Positions 1-7,950 of a stretch of 64,000 nucleotides of DNA are shown one piece after another. The notes under the pieces were generated by a model. It saw only the letters and a list, made by a program, of their open reading frames with translations. It did no database searches and had not been told where the DNA came from. The stretch is from Natrinema amylolyticus_A (GTDB lineage Archaea; Halobacteriota; Halobacteria; Halobacteriales; Natrialbaceae), in contig NZ_JBHUDI010000011.1 of assembly GCF_042678045.1 (NCBI RefSeq), forward strand, positions 372,001 to 436,000, in the 5' to 3' direction. Each line of letters starts with the position of its first letter. The stretch's first letter is position 1. The translations under genes and the position numbers were made by a program.

Positions 1-441
1 GGGACGACCGTCTTCTTCTCGAGTCACATTCTCGAGCACGTCGAGGCGGTCTGTGACCGCGTCGGCGTCCTGACTGACGGCGAACTCGTCGCCGTCGACA
101 CGATCGACGGCCTCCGCGAGCGCCTCGGCGGCGGCGCGACGATGACGCTCACGCTCGCCGGTCCCGCCGCCGACGTGCGCGCGGTCGCCGACGGAGTACA
201 GGGGGTCACCGAGGCCATCGCGTCCGGCCGCACCCTCGAGTGTACGATCGCCGACCCGGCCGCGAAGGCGCGGCTGGTGACTGCACTCGCTGCTGATGGG
301 GCGACGGTTCGCGATCTGCGGATCGAAGAGGTCTCGCTCGAGTCGCTGTTTACCGCGCTGACTAACGGCGACGCGGATGGCCCGACGGCACAGGCTGGAG
401 CAGCCGATGCGACCGCGACGAAACCGGAGGTGGCACGATGA
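1..441 (+). CDS. ABC transporter ATP-binding protein, 3' part
   Basis: The reading frame is open from base 1, so the gene begins upstream of the window and only about 146 C-terminal residues are present. The first residues contain the SSH switch (H-loop) that follows the Walker B/D-loop region in ABC ATPases, then the usual CDRVGVLTDGEL strand and a C-terminal regulatory tail of about 90 residues ending in an Ala/Thr-rich stretch. The Walker A and signature motifs are outside the window. It overlaps the next gene, a permease, by 4 nt (ATGA type), so both form one exporter; the substrate cannot be read from sequence. Type assignment is solid, function general. Confidence 0.9.
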   Translation, partial: GTTVFFSSHILEHVEAVCDRVGVLTDGELVAVDTIDGLRERLGGGATMTLTLAGPAADVRAVADGVQGVTEAIASGRTLECTIADPAAKARLVTALAADGATVRDLRIEEVSLESLFTALTNGDADGPTAQAGAADATATKPEVAR

Positions 442-1313
442 CCTCGCACATTCCGACCGTCGCCCGCAAGGAGTTCGCTGACGCCGGCCGGTCGAAACTC
501 CTCTGGTCGTTGATCGGACTCCTTGTCGGAATCGTCGCCGTCGGCTACGTCGCGATCTGGCAGACGGTCGACGAAACCACCGCTGCCGAGGTGCTGAGCT
601 TCCTCGGGGTCCCACTGCAGGTGATCCTGCCAGTTGCCGCGCTGATCGCTGGCTACATGGCCGTCGTCGGTGAGCGCCGTTCGGGGAGCATCAAGCTCCT
701 GCTCGGCTTGCCGCCTAATCGAACCGACGTCGTCGTCGGCAAACTCCTCGGTCGCATGGGCGTCGTCGGACTGGCTGTCGGGCTGGCTTTCCTCGTCTCG
801 CTGGTCCTCGGGATCGCCCTCTTCGGCTCGATCCCGATCGTCGACTGGCTCGGCTTCGCCGCCGTCTCGCTGCTGTTCGGGCTGACTTTCGTCGGGCTAG
901 CCGTCGGCGTCTCCTCGAGCGTCTCCACACGGGGCAAATCGATGGCCCTCGTCGTCGGGCTCTACATGGTCTTTGTCGCCCTCTGGGAGCTGCTGACTGC
1001 CGGGCCCTACTACCTCATCTACGATGAGTCCGTTCCTGTCGAGGCCGAGACGTGGTATCTGGTGCTCGAGCAGTTCAACCCGATCTTCGCGTATTCCAAC
1101 CTGGCCAGTGCCATCCTCGAGAACGCGGTCGTTCCCTTCCGGTTCCAGTACGGCCTCCAGGAGATGGAAGCTGCCGGCATGACGCCGGCCGAGCGCTATC
1201 CGGGGGACGCGCCGTTTTACTTGCAGGACTGGTTCGGCGTCGTCGTCATGCTGTGCTGGCTGATCGTCCCCGTCGCGATCGGCTACTACCGGTTCCAGCG
1301 GACGGATCTCTGA
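438..1313 (+). CDS. ABC-2 type transporter permease
   Basis: 291 residues with about six predicted membrane segments (near residues 24-43, 60-80, 105-130, 140-160, 170-190 and 268-285) and a soluble stretch around residues 200-260. The architecture resembles NosY/ABC-2 permeases that pair with a single ATPase, and the gene overlaps the upstream ATPase by 4 nt. The cytoplasmic loop after the second helix (VGERRSGSIKLLLGLP) is typical of this family, where it contacts the ATPase. It would form the membrane half of an exporter of unknown substrate. Confidence 0.88.
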   Translation: MTSHIPTVARKEFADAGRSKLLWSLIGLLVGIVAVGYVAIWQTVDETTAAEVLSFLGVPLQVILPVAALIAGYMAVVGERRSGSIKLLLGLPPNRTDVVVGKLLGRMGVVGLAVGLAFLVSLVLGIALFGSIPIVDWLGFAAVSLLFGLTFVGLAVGVSSSVSTRGKSMALVVGLYMVFVALWELLTAGPYYLIYDESVPVEAETWYLVLEQFNPIFAYSNLASAILENAVVPFRFQYGLQEMEAAGMTPAERYPGDAPFYLQDWFGVVVMLCWLIVPVAIGYYRFQRTDL

Positions 1314-1493
1314 TAGATAGCTGCCATTGTCGGTACCGACCTGACGATATTTCGCTCACTGGATCACTGTGTCGATCGCCTACTCGTGGCGATTCCTGAC
1401 CGCTTCTTCGTGGGCTTCTCTGCATCGAGATTTTTGGGTTGCCCTGCTGTCTGAATGCGGATAGCTAGTATTTTACCAACCAGTTGTAGTTAA

Positions 1494-1500
1494 TTATATA
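1494..1500 (+). promoter_or_regulatory. TATA box for the DUF4157 gene
   Basis: An AT-rich block (TTATATA) lies about 35 nt before the ATG at 1533, in an otherwise GC-rich intergenic region of 219 bases. The distance suits an archaeal promoter with a very short leader. No other gene was seen between 1314 and 1532. Confidence 0.5.
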
Positions 1501-1532
1501 CCCCTATAGGAAAAGAATCAGGGTGAAACGGA

Positions 1533-2843
1533 ATGGGATACACAGGTATACGATCGAATTCGGAGTCGCGGGCGGAGCAAACCGACGACTCGCGGAGTCG
1601 TCGGTCCCGATCGCCGATGTCGAACACGAGAGCGCAGTCGAACGCGAGGCCGACTGGCACGTCGCCGACGCCGGCTCGAGCGGCCATCGAGCAACGGTAT
1701 GGCCTCGAGTTGTACGCCCCCGGGCAGGAAGTCCAGATCCAGCGGTTGGAACAGGCCTGCGGTCCCGCGGAGGTCCAGGGCTGGGTCGACGAGGGAATGC
1801 CGGTCGAACTCATGGGGAAGCCGGTGGATATGGATGCGTTCCGTGAGCGTCAGGCCGAGCGACCGGCGGCGGTACCACGAGATATCGAGCGCCAGAACGC
1901 GGCGTCGGTCCAGCGCAGCCGCGAGGCACAGTACGAGACCGACCGAGCCGGGGACACGAGTGTGCCCGCGTCAGTACGAGATGTCCTCAGCACACCTGGC
2001 CAGCTGCTGGACGGCGGCATCCAGCGCGCGATGGAAGAGCGGATGGGTGATTCCTTCGGTGACGTACGGGTTCACGCCGATGCGACCGCCGCAAAGGCCT
2101 GCGATGAGATCAACGCGCGGGCGTTCACCGTTGGCAATCATATCGCGTTCAACCACGGCGAGTACGACCCCGAGTCGCCAGAGGGACAGCACCTTCTCGC
2201 TCACGAACTCGCACACGTTCGCCAGCAGACCGGGGCCGCGATCAGCATGATGCCCCAGAAAGGCAGTGGACTCGAGATCGATCCCGATCCGCGACTTGAG
2301 CGCGAGGCCGAAGAGGCGGCCAAGCAGGCGATGGCCGACGGTCCGGTGACGATCAATCGGATGGGGACGGAGGTGCACATCCAGCGCATGCCCGAGGCCG
2401 AGCAACTTCAGACGGCCCGTGAGGAGGCTGCGTCCCGGAATGACGGGATGTTACTCGCACAAACGGTGTCACGACTCGAGGAACGTGTATCCTCGATCGA
2501 GGAGATGGTCACCGGCGACGATTCGGTGATGAACAGCGTCGGCAAGGCCCTCTCTCAGGGTGCTGTCGGCGCGGTAGGTGGCCTGCTCGGGGGCGTTGCT
2601 GGTACCATGGTCTCGCCTGGCCTCGGTACGATCGGTGGTACTGCGGTCGGGCAGGAAATGGCCAAAGGAATGGCTGGCGATGTTACCAAGACGCTTACTG
2701 GCCAGGTCTACGACGTGGGATCGGATTTCGTGGCTGAGAAAGGACGCCAAGCAAGATTGTTCCTTGAACAGCTTATCGAAGAAAAGGTTAACAAAGCTCT
2801 TAACGGATCTGACTATGGCGGCGACTCACGGGGGCTTAGCTAG
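1533..2843 (+). CDS. DUF4157 (eCIS-core) domain protein with glycine-zipper tail
   Basis: 436 residues. Residues about 150-260 form the DUF4157 domain, with the zincin-like motif H224-E-L-A-H228 followed by VRQQTGA, preceded by the family's GDVRVHADATAAKACDEI region. DUF4157 proteins are found with, and often fused to toxins of, extracellular contractile injection systems; some act as self-cleaving proteases (family knowledge). The C-terminal part (residues about 333-385) is Gly/Ala-rich and hydrophobic, resembling a glycine-zipper membrane-active segment. No injection-system structural genes are in the window, so this copy is an orphan. The next gene starts 1 nt after its stop. Base composition drops toward the 3' end, suggesting transfer. 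Start chosen for its distance from the TATA box; an ATG at 1617 is an alternative. Confidence 0.85.
   Translation: MGYTGIRSNSESRAEQTDDSRSRRSRSPMSNTRAQSNARPTGTSPTPARAAIEQRYGLELYAPGQEVQIQRLEQACGPAEVQGWVDEGMPVELMGKPVDMDAFRERQAERPAAVPRDIERQNAASVQRSREAQYETDRAGDTSVPASVRDVLSTPGQLLDGGIQRAMEERMGDSFGDVRVHADATAAKACDEINARAFTVGNHIAFNHGEYDPESPEGQHLLAHELAHVRQQTGAAISMMPQKGSGLEIDPDPRLEREAEEAAKQAMADGPVTINRMGTEVHIQRMPEAEQLQTAREEAASRNDGMLLAQTVSRLEERVSSIEEMVTGDDSVMNSVGKALSQGAVGAVGGLLGGVAGTMVSPGLGTIGGTAVGQEMAKGMAGDVTKTLTGQVYDVGSDFVAEKGRQARLFLEQLIEEKVNKALNGSDYGGDSRGLS
1581..1605. repeat. Perfect 11-bp hairpin with 3-nt loop at 5' end of DUF4157 gene
   Basis: Arms 1581-1591 and 1595-1605 are exact reverse complements around a GCG loop. 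It encodes an Arg/Ser-rich stretch near residue 20, before the conserved domain. If translation began at 1617 the hairpin would lie in the leader instead. It belongs with the other 3-nt-loop hairpins found in coding sequences of this window. Confidence 0.7.
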
Positions 2844-2844
2844 C

Positions 2845-3813
2845 ATGGAAGCTACGATCACTGGCGAAGATGATGTCCGCGTTGGTCTTCATGTGAAAGA
2901 CAATAATGAAGAAAAACACAGAATTGAGATGGAGTTCGACGGAGAAATAAAATTCCATCAGTGCGATGCGTACGCTACCAAAGCGGCCGACCGATCTCCA
3001 GAAGAAAACGAGTACAACGAACAAGCTCGGAAGTTCGCTCGGTATTACGTCTACATCGAGCGGGGGTACGACACGATGCCACCGATGGATCATCCCGAGC
3101 GCATCAACGCCGTCAGACTCACTGTTCAGGATCTCGATGACGACCGGTTTGACGAATTGTTTGGTGATCTCTACAACCAGCTACGGAGTTACTACGACTT
3201 CGACGCCGAACGACCGATACCCGTTCCACCGCTTGCATCAAGCTCTGATAGTGTCCTCTACCGACAGAACGTGTATCTCGGCGTCGATCCACTCGAGACG
3301 GAGTTGACTGATGTCGCCGAGGACATGGCGACCGCTTACGGGCTGGATCTGTCGAACCCGTCGGTAAAAGAGCAACCACTGAACACACTGTCTGCTGGTG
3401 CAATCGCTGACTGGATGTCATTCGCCGCGGATCTCGTTGACCGGGCCGACGAGCAAGAGATCGACCTCTCCGACGGTGCCTATATTGATGCCGTATCCAC
3501 GCTCTATACGTCGTATCTCGACAATGACGGTGCACAACACACTGCCGAGCCGGACACAGATCCGTTCGAGCGCGAACCGGACACGTTGATCGAGTTACCA
3601 CCGATCGATCCCGGCCCGCTCCCGGAGTTCCGCGAGTACCTGGACCATCATCTCAAATGCCAGATTCGGGACTGTTTCGTCCGCATGGGTGTCGAGCCAC
3701 CCGAGGAATTCCGGGTGCTTGGGAATGGGCGACTCGACGCAACGGCTGCCTACAAGCTCTTGGACATGTATCCGAGATATCACGACCCCGACGCACAGCG
3801 CTTGCTCGGGTAA
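2845..3813 (+). CDS. Hypothetical partner of the DUF4157 protein
   Basis: 322 residues from ATG 2845, placed 1 nt after the stop of the DUF4157 gene, which suggests translational coupling; ATG 2815 would give 332 residues with overlap. I do not recognise the family. The protein is soluble, acidic, without signal peptide or membrane segment; it has an N-terminal beta-rich part, then a region rich in Tyr/Arg/Asp, and ends in a helical domain (about residues 240-322). The first ~200 nt are clearly AT-richer than the surrounding genome, pointing to acquisition as a cassette with the upstream gene. A role as chaperone or immunity partner is only a guess from position. Confidence 0.7.
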   Translation: MEATITGEDDVRVGLHVKDNNEEKHRIEMEFDGEIKFHQCDAYATKAADRSPEENEYNEQARKFARYYVYIERGYDTMPPMDHPERINAVRLTVQDLDDDRFDELFGDLYNQLRSYYDFDAERPIPVPPLASSSDSVLYRQNVYLGVDPLETELTDVAEDMATAYGLDLSNPSVKEQPLNTLSAGAIADWMSFAADLVDRADEQEIDLSDGAYIDAVSTLYTSYLDNDGAQHTAEPDTDPFEREPDTLIELPPIDPGPLPEFREYLDHHLKCQIRDCFVRMGVEPPEEFRVLGNGRLDATAAYKLLDMYPRYHDPDAQRLLG

Positions 3814-3849
3814 GAAGCGACCTCGTCTTCTGTTTCCGAACAGATTCCA

Positions 3850-3978
3850 ATGTGCGGGTGTTTACCGTGCAATCACGGTGAGCACCCCGAGTGTCCCGAC
3901 GGCCAACACATCCTCGCACGTGTCCGCCAGCAGACTGGCGCGGATACCAGAATGGTGCTTCAAGCGGATACCCGGTTG
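3850..3978 (+). pseudogene. Decayed DUF4157 fragment lacking HELA
   Basis: The +1 frame here reads NHGEHPECPDGQHILARV then RQQTGADT, matching NHGEYDPESPEGQHLLAHELAHVRQQTGAA-type sequence of the gene at 1533 (its residues 207-236). Nucleotide alignment shows 12 nt missing between two CTCGC repeats, removing exactly HELA, and the following His became Arg. No DUF4157 similarity is seen before or after, so this is a relic. The remainder of 3814-4016 holds no gene that I can support. Confidence 0.65.
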
Positions 3979-4016
3979 AAAATCGCGCGTCCGCAGGAAT
4001 GGATCGGCGCTGACGA

Positions 4017-4310
4017 TTACTGCATCCGCAACAACTGTGCGTGCAGCGTCGTGCCGACCTCGAGAACGTTCGCCTCGTCGATAAAGCCCTCCTCGACGGC
4101 GAGTTCAACGGCGCGGGTGCCGACGATGTTGGCGACGTCTGCCTGCGCGAGGCTTTCGATGACCGCACCTTCCTCGACCGCGTCGCCGCCGTAGAACTCT
4201 TCGGTGACGGTCAGCGAGAGTTCACCTTCCTCGAACGTCTCGCCGAGGACCTCCTCGTCGCAGACGGCGACCAGTAGCCCTTCCTGGGTCTGTCGTTCGT
4301 TGACGATCAT
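4017..4310 (-). CDS. DUF424 family protein
   Basis: 97 residues, matching the small archaeal DUF424 family (COG2412) in length and pattern: an N-terminal MIVNERQTQEGLLVAVCDEE strand pair, a central FYGG turn and a C-terminal Ala/Val/Glu-rich helix pair. Family members are conserved across archaea; a nucleic-acid-related role has been suggested but the function is not established. The gene lies 3 nt downstream of a TPR gene and is probably co-transcribed with it. Confidence 0.85.
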   Translation of the reverse strand: MIVNERQTQEGLLVAVCDEEVLGETFEEGELSLTVTEEFYGGDAVEEGAVIESLAQADVANIVGTRAVELAVEEGFIDEANVLEVGTTLHAQLLRMQ

Positions 4311-4313
4311 TCG

Positions 4314-5258
4314 TTACTCGAGTTCCCACTCGCGGTCGTCGTCCTCGCGCTCCTCGGCGTCGCCGCCGCCGAGCCCGCCGAGTCCGAGGTCGTCGAGGTC
4401 GATGTCACCCCGTTGTGGTGGCTGCCGGCCTGCGCCGCGACCGCCGCGTCCAGCGCCAGCACCGGCCCCGCGACCGGCACCTCCGCCGGCGCCGCCCGGT
4501 CCCTGGCCGTACAGCTCCTCGCGGTCGTCCATCATCTCCTGTTCGGCCCGTTCGCGCATCTGATTTGCCTCCTCGGCGAGTTCCTCGGCCTGGTCGTACT
4601 CGCCGAGTTCCTCGAGGATCTCGGCTTTTTCTTCGATCACCTTGGCGTTGCGCAGCCCCAGTCGGATCGCGTTGTCGATGCAGTTGAGCGCCTCCTCGGC
4701 CAGCCCGCGCTCCGAGAGGAAGAAGGCACGGTTGAACCAGCCGGCGGCGAAGCGCTCGTCGATCTCGACGGCGCGTTCGGCGTGTTCGAGGGCTTCGGAG
4801 GTCTCGCCGAACTCCCAGAGCGCGTACGCGAGGTTCGTCTCGGCGGTCGCGGCGTGTTCGCTCGAGTCGTCGATCCGCAGGGCCTCGCGGTGGGCACCGA
4901 TCGCTTCGTCCCACTCCTCGAGTTCGCCGTGGGCGACGCCCTTGTTTACCCAGGCCTCCTGTGCGAGTTTGTCGTCCTCGGCGAAGCGAGCGGTCCGCTC
5001 GAAGGCGTCGGTGGCCTGCTCGTAGCGGTTGATCTGCATGTAGTTCAGGCCGACGTCGAGCAACTCGGCGGCGTCGACGGCGTCTCGATCGATGTTGTGC
5101 TCGTCTAACGTGTCAGTGACGACGCGGGAGTCGACGGGGTCGACCTTCGCCGGGTCGACACCCAGCTCCGGCGGGTCCAGGTCGAACTCCTCGTAGGGAT
5201 CGCCGAATCCCTCTCCCTCGGAGAAGCGATGGTCGCGCTCGTCGTCTCGGTCAGTCAT
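4314..5258 (-). CDS. Tetratricopeptide repeat protein
   Basis: 314 residues. Residues about 60-230 contain four to five consecutive TPR units, recognisable by the repeated pattern of W/Y, G, A and A-P-like positions (for example LNYMQINRYEQATDAFERT and AGWFNRAFFLSERGLAEEAL). The C-terminus has a Gly/Ala/Arg-rich linker (about residues 250-280) followed by an acidic tail with a GLGGLGGGD stretch. Such proteins mediate protein-protein contacts; the partner is unknown. Conserved haloarchaeal neighbour of DUF424, spacing 3 nt. The Gly/Arg linker is low complexity and could bind RNA, but that is speculation. Confidence 0.88.
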   Translation of the reverse strand: MTDRDDERDHRFSEGEGFGDPYEEFDLDPPELGVDPAKVDPVDSRVVTDTLDEHNIDRDAVDAAELLDVGLNYMQINRYEQATDAFERTARFAEDDKLAQEAWVNKGVAHGELEEWDEAIGAHREALRIDDSSEHAATAETNLAYALWEFGETSEALEHAERAVEIDERFAAGWFNRAFFLSERGLAEEALNCIDNAIRLGLRNAKVIEEKAEILEELGEYDQAEELAEEANQMRERAEQEMMDDREELYGQGPGGAGGGAGRGAGAGAGRGGRGAGRQPPQRGDIDLDDLGLGGLGGGDAEEREDDDREWELE

Positions 5259-5349
5259 TAATTGAATGTGGCAGCGACGACTGTTAAGGGCTGCGACCCG
5301 GGTACCGGCGGCGTTCCGATAGCGTCGAGCGCCCGTCGGAACGCACCTC

Positions 5350-7017
5350 TCAGATTCGTCCCACGAGGCGTCTGGTAACGCCCCGAAGCGACTGCGTCAC
5401 CGCCGCCGGATGGGGCAACCCGAGGCGGTACCGGACTCGATCCTGTCGCTTGAACGGCTCGAACACCACGGGTTCCTCGAGTTCCCAGATCCGCGCCTGG
5501 CTGTGTGCCCCGTGTCGGTCGACGATCGCGTTGGTCGCACGGCGGCCGGCTTCGTTCGCCGACTCCATCGAGGCCAGGTCGGAGTTCGTTCGCACGTAGT
5601 CACTCGCCAGCGTCAGGTTCCGGACACCGACGTCGGCCGGCGGTCGGTTCTGCAACGACCCGACGGTGTTGATCAGCAACGGCGAGCGGTTCTCGACGCG
5701 GTCGGTGACGGCGTCATCGGCTGCCCGTTGTGTCTCCGGTGCACCGCCGGTCTCGACGATCGCTGGATCGAGAAACCAGTCGACGAGCAGCTCGTCGGTC
5801 AGGCGCTCTCCGGCCGCGTTCAGATGTGTTTTCAGTTGTACCCAGATCTCCTCGGCGATCTCCTCGCGCGTACACGCCCTGGCCGGCTTTCCATACAGAA
5901 TTCCTGGCGAGTCCCAGTCGGAGGCGATCACCGAGAGAACGCCCGCGACATCCTCAGAACCGTGCGTCTCGAGGTCGTAGCCGGTCCAGAACTCGCGCTG
6001 GGCGATCGAGGTCAGTGCCCACGGTGCGTCGGCATAGACCTGGTGGCCCCGCGGCAGGTCGACGGGCTTGGAGAGGTAAAACTGGATGCCGTTCATCCAG
6101 GCTGTGTCCAGTCGCTCGATGCGACCCAGTTCCGGCGCGAGTCGCTCCAGTGCCGGCGTGACGAACGTGGGGGCGGCCTCGACTGGCACGGCCAGAACGT
6201 ACTCGTCTGCGCTGACGGTCTCGCCGTCGGCCAGGACGGCGCCGGTGACGTGGGTCCTGTCCGATTCGAGTCGCTGGACCGGAGTGTTCGAACGGCACGT
6301 GACGCCGAGCGATTCGAGGTGGCGCACCCAGGGGTCGATCCAGGCCTCGTTCGTCGGCGCGTTCAGGACGCGCTCGGTCGGCCGGGTCGGGTCGAGCTGG
6401 CCGAGCAGCAGTTGCAGGTAGATCGTGCCGATCGTCCGGGCACTCCCGACCTGTGGTCGGAGGGCGACCAGCGCCTGGGTGGTGTTGGCGACTTGATCGC
6501 GAAACGCCTGCGAGCGGTTCTCGGCGTCGATGAACTCCCACCAGGAGGTGTTGTCGAGCTCGCCCTCCCGTCGATCTTCACAGGCAGTCAGCAGGTACAG
6601 CAGTCGCTCGAGTAAGAAGCGAACGTCCTCGCGTGGCAAGTCCTCGGCGAACGCTGGACGAAACGCCTCGAGCCAGCCCTGTACCGAGTCGGGCGTGCGC
6701 GTTTCGGCGATTCGACCCGGCCCCGTCGTGGTCGCGATCAGCGTCGCCTCGGTCTCGACGAGGTTGTCCGCGACGGTGCCGTCACCGTCCGGGATCCGTT
6801 CCATCGTGTCGATGACGTGGCGGTAGAACGCCGGGAAGAACCGGAAGCCGTGTTCGCCCTGCAGCGCGTCGGGGTCGTCGTCGATCGGCATCGACCGGGC
6901 CTTCCCGCCGAAGCGGTCGTTCGCTTCGAGGACGGTCACGTCGAAGCCGCGGTCGGCAAGTTCGTGGGCCGCGGTCAGGCCGCCGATTCCGCCACCGATC
7001 ACGGCAACGTCTGTCAT
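5350..7017 (-). CDS. FAD-dependent oxidoreductase, carotenoid desaturase / HpnE-like
   Basis: 555 residues. The N-terminus carries the dinucleotide-binding motif GGGIGGLTAAHEL at residues about 8-20, followed by the E at the end of the second strand (LEANDRFGGKARS), typical of amine-oxidase-fold flavoproteins such as phytoene desaturases and hydroxysqualene dehydroxylases. The GEHGFRFFPAFYRH motif is usual for the HpnE-like branch. A C-terminal LASDYVRTNSDLASMESANEAG segment is the second FAD-contact motif. Substrate not determined; a C30-C50 isoprenoid is likely by family. Monocistronic, with a palindromic repeat in the divergent region upstream. Confidence 0.8.
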   Translation of the reverse strand: MTDVAVIGGGIGGLTAAHELADRGFDVTVLEANDRFGGKARSMPIDDDPDALQGEHGFRFFPAFYRHVIDTMERIPDGDGTVADNLVETEATLIATTTGPGRIAETRTPDSVQGWLEAFRPAFAEDLPREDVRFLLERLLYLLTACEDRREGELDNTSWWEFIDAENRSQAFRDQVANTTQALVALRPQVGSARTIGTIYLQLLLGQLDPTRPTERVLNAPTNEAWIDPWVRHLESLGVTCRSNTPVQRLESDRTHVTGAVLADGETVSADEYVLAVPVEAAPTFVTPALERLAPELGRIERLDTAWMNGIQFYLSKPVDLPRGHQVYADAPWALTSIAQREFWTGYDLETHGSEDVAGVLSVIASDWDSPGILYGKPARACTREEIAEEIWVQLKTHLNAAGERLTDELLVDWFLDPAIVETGGAPETQRAADDAVTDRVENRSPLLINTVGSLQNRPPADVGVRNLTLASDYVRTNSDLASMESANEAGRRATNAIVDRHGAHSQARIWELEEPVVFEPFKRQDRVRYRLGLPHPAAVTQSLRGVTRRLVGRI

Positions 7018-7071
7018 TGCAATTACGTGCGTGAGCTGTCCACATAACCGGTGCCCCTAACCACGAACGAC

Positions 7072-7156
7072 TCATACGGTCTCCTGTCAGTCAGTGCCGG
7101 CACAACCGCGACTGTCCTGCGGGCCCACGGGTATATCGTGACAGCAAACCGTATCA
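7072..7156 (-). repeat. 85-bp palindromic repeat, copy A
   Basis: Copy of the window-wide repeat, in reverse orientation: terminus TGATACGG at 7156 and terminus CCGTATGA at 7072, with an inner GC stem. This is the only copy not joined to a stop codon; it lies between divergent start codons at 7017 and 7199 and so could affect both promoters. Confidence 0.85.
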
Positions 7157-7198
7157 CTGCCCGTCACTATTGAGTGCGCTGCCCACGATGGATCGAGT

Positions 7199-7768
7199 AT
7201 GCGACTGTTCGTCAGCGTCGACCTCCCGGACGACTTCGCCGAGCCGGTCGCCGACCTGCAAGCCGAGTTCGCCGAGGCCAGCGGGCTCAAGTTCACGGAC
7301 CCCGAGCAGGCCCATATCACGATGAAGTTCCTCGGTGATACCGACGAGGACCGTGTTCCCGACCTCGAGCGCGAACTCGAGGCAGCCGTCGACGATGCCG
7401 GTGTCGATCCCTTTACCGTTCGCTACGGCGGCCTCGGTGTTTTTCCGAGTCTCGAGTACATCAGTGTCCTCTGGCTGGGCGTCGAACAGGGTGGCGAGCA
7501 ACTCGCCACGCTCCACGAATCGATCGAAGCGCGGACGACCGACCTTGGCTTCGACCCCGAATCACACGATTTCACGCCCCACGTCACGCTCGCGCGAATG
7601 GAACATGCCGGCGGGAAGGAACTGGTCCAGGAGCTCGTCGAAGAGCGCGATCCGACGATCGGCGAGGCCCGTGTCGACGAGGTTTGCCTGACCGAAAGCA
7701 CCCTCACCGAGGAGGGACCGGTCTATTCCACAGTCGCGTCGTTCCCGCTCGAGTCTAGTACCAATTGA
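7199..7768 (+). CDS. thpR: RNA 2',3'-cyclic phosphodiesterase
   Basis: 189 residues, the family's normal length. The two HxTx catalytic motifs of 2H phosphoesterases are present: H39-I-T-M-K-F and H128-V-T-L-A-R. The enzyme hydrolyses 2',3'-cyclic phosphates and can act as a 2'-5' RNA ligase in vitro; the in vivo substrate in archaea is unsettled. Begins MRLFVSVDLPDDFAE, the usual ThpR start. Monocistronic, divergent from the flavoprotein gene. Confidence 0.93.
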   Translation: MRLFVSVDLPDDFAEPVADLQAEFAEASGLKFTDPEQAHITMKFLGDTDEDRVPDLERELEAAVDDAGVDPFTVRYGGLGVFPSLEYISVLWLGVEQGGEQLATLHESIEARTTDLGFDPESHDFTPHVTLARMEHAGGKELVQELVEERDPTIGEARVDEVCLTESTLTEEGPVYSTVASFPLESSTN

Positions 7769-7950
7769 AACGGTTGCCACACCGACGTAGGGCCGTCGTG
7801 CGATCGGGTGTGCGTTGACTTTCAGCTGTTATTAGAAGGTCTGTCGTCCGACGGTTGCGCGGGCGGCGATCGGGTCTCGAACGGTCGCTGTAGCCCGTCT
7901 ATACGGAATATAATCACGAAATACAGAACAAGGAATAATGGTATGGTGCC

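Noticed and set aside
4413..5108. Long + strand frame opposite the TPR gene
   Set aside because: Antisense shadow, caused by GC-biased codon positions of the acidic TPR gene.
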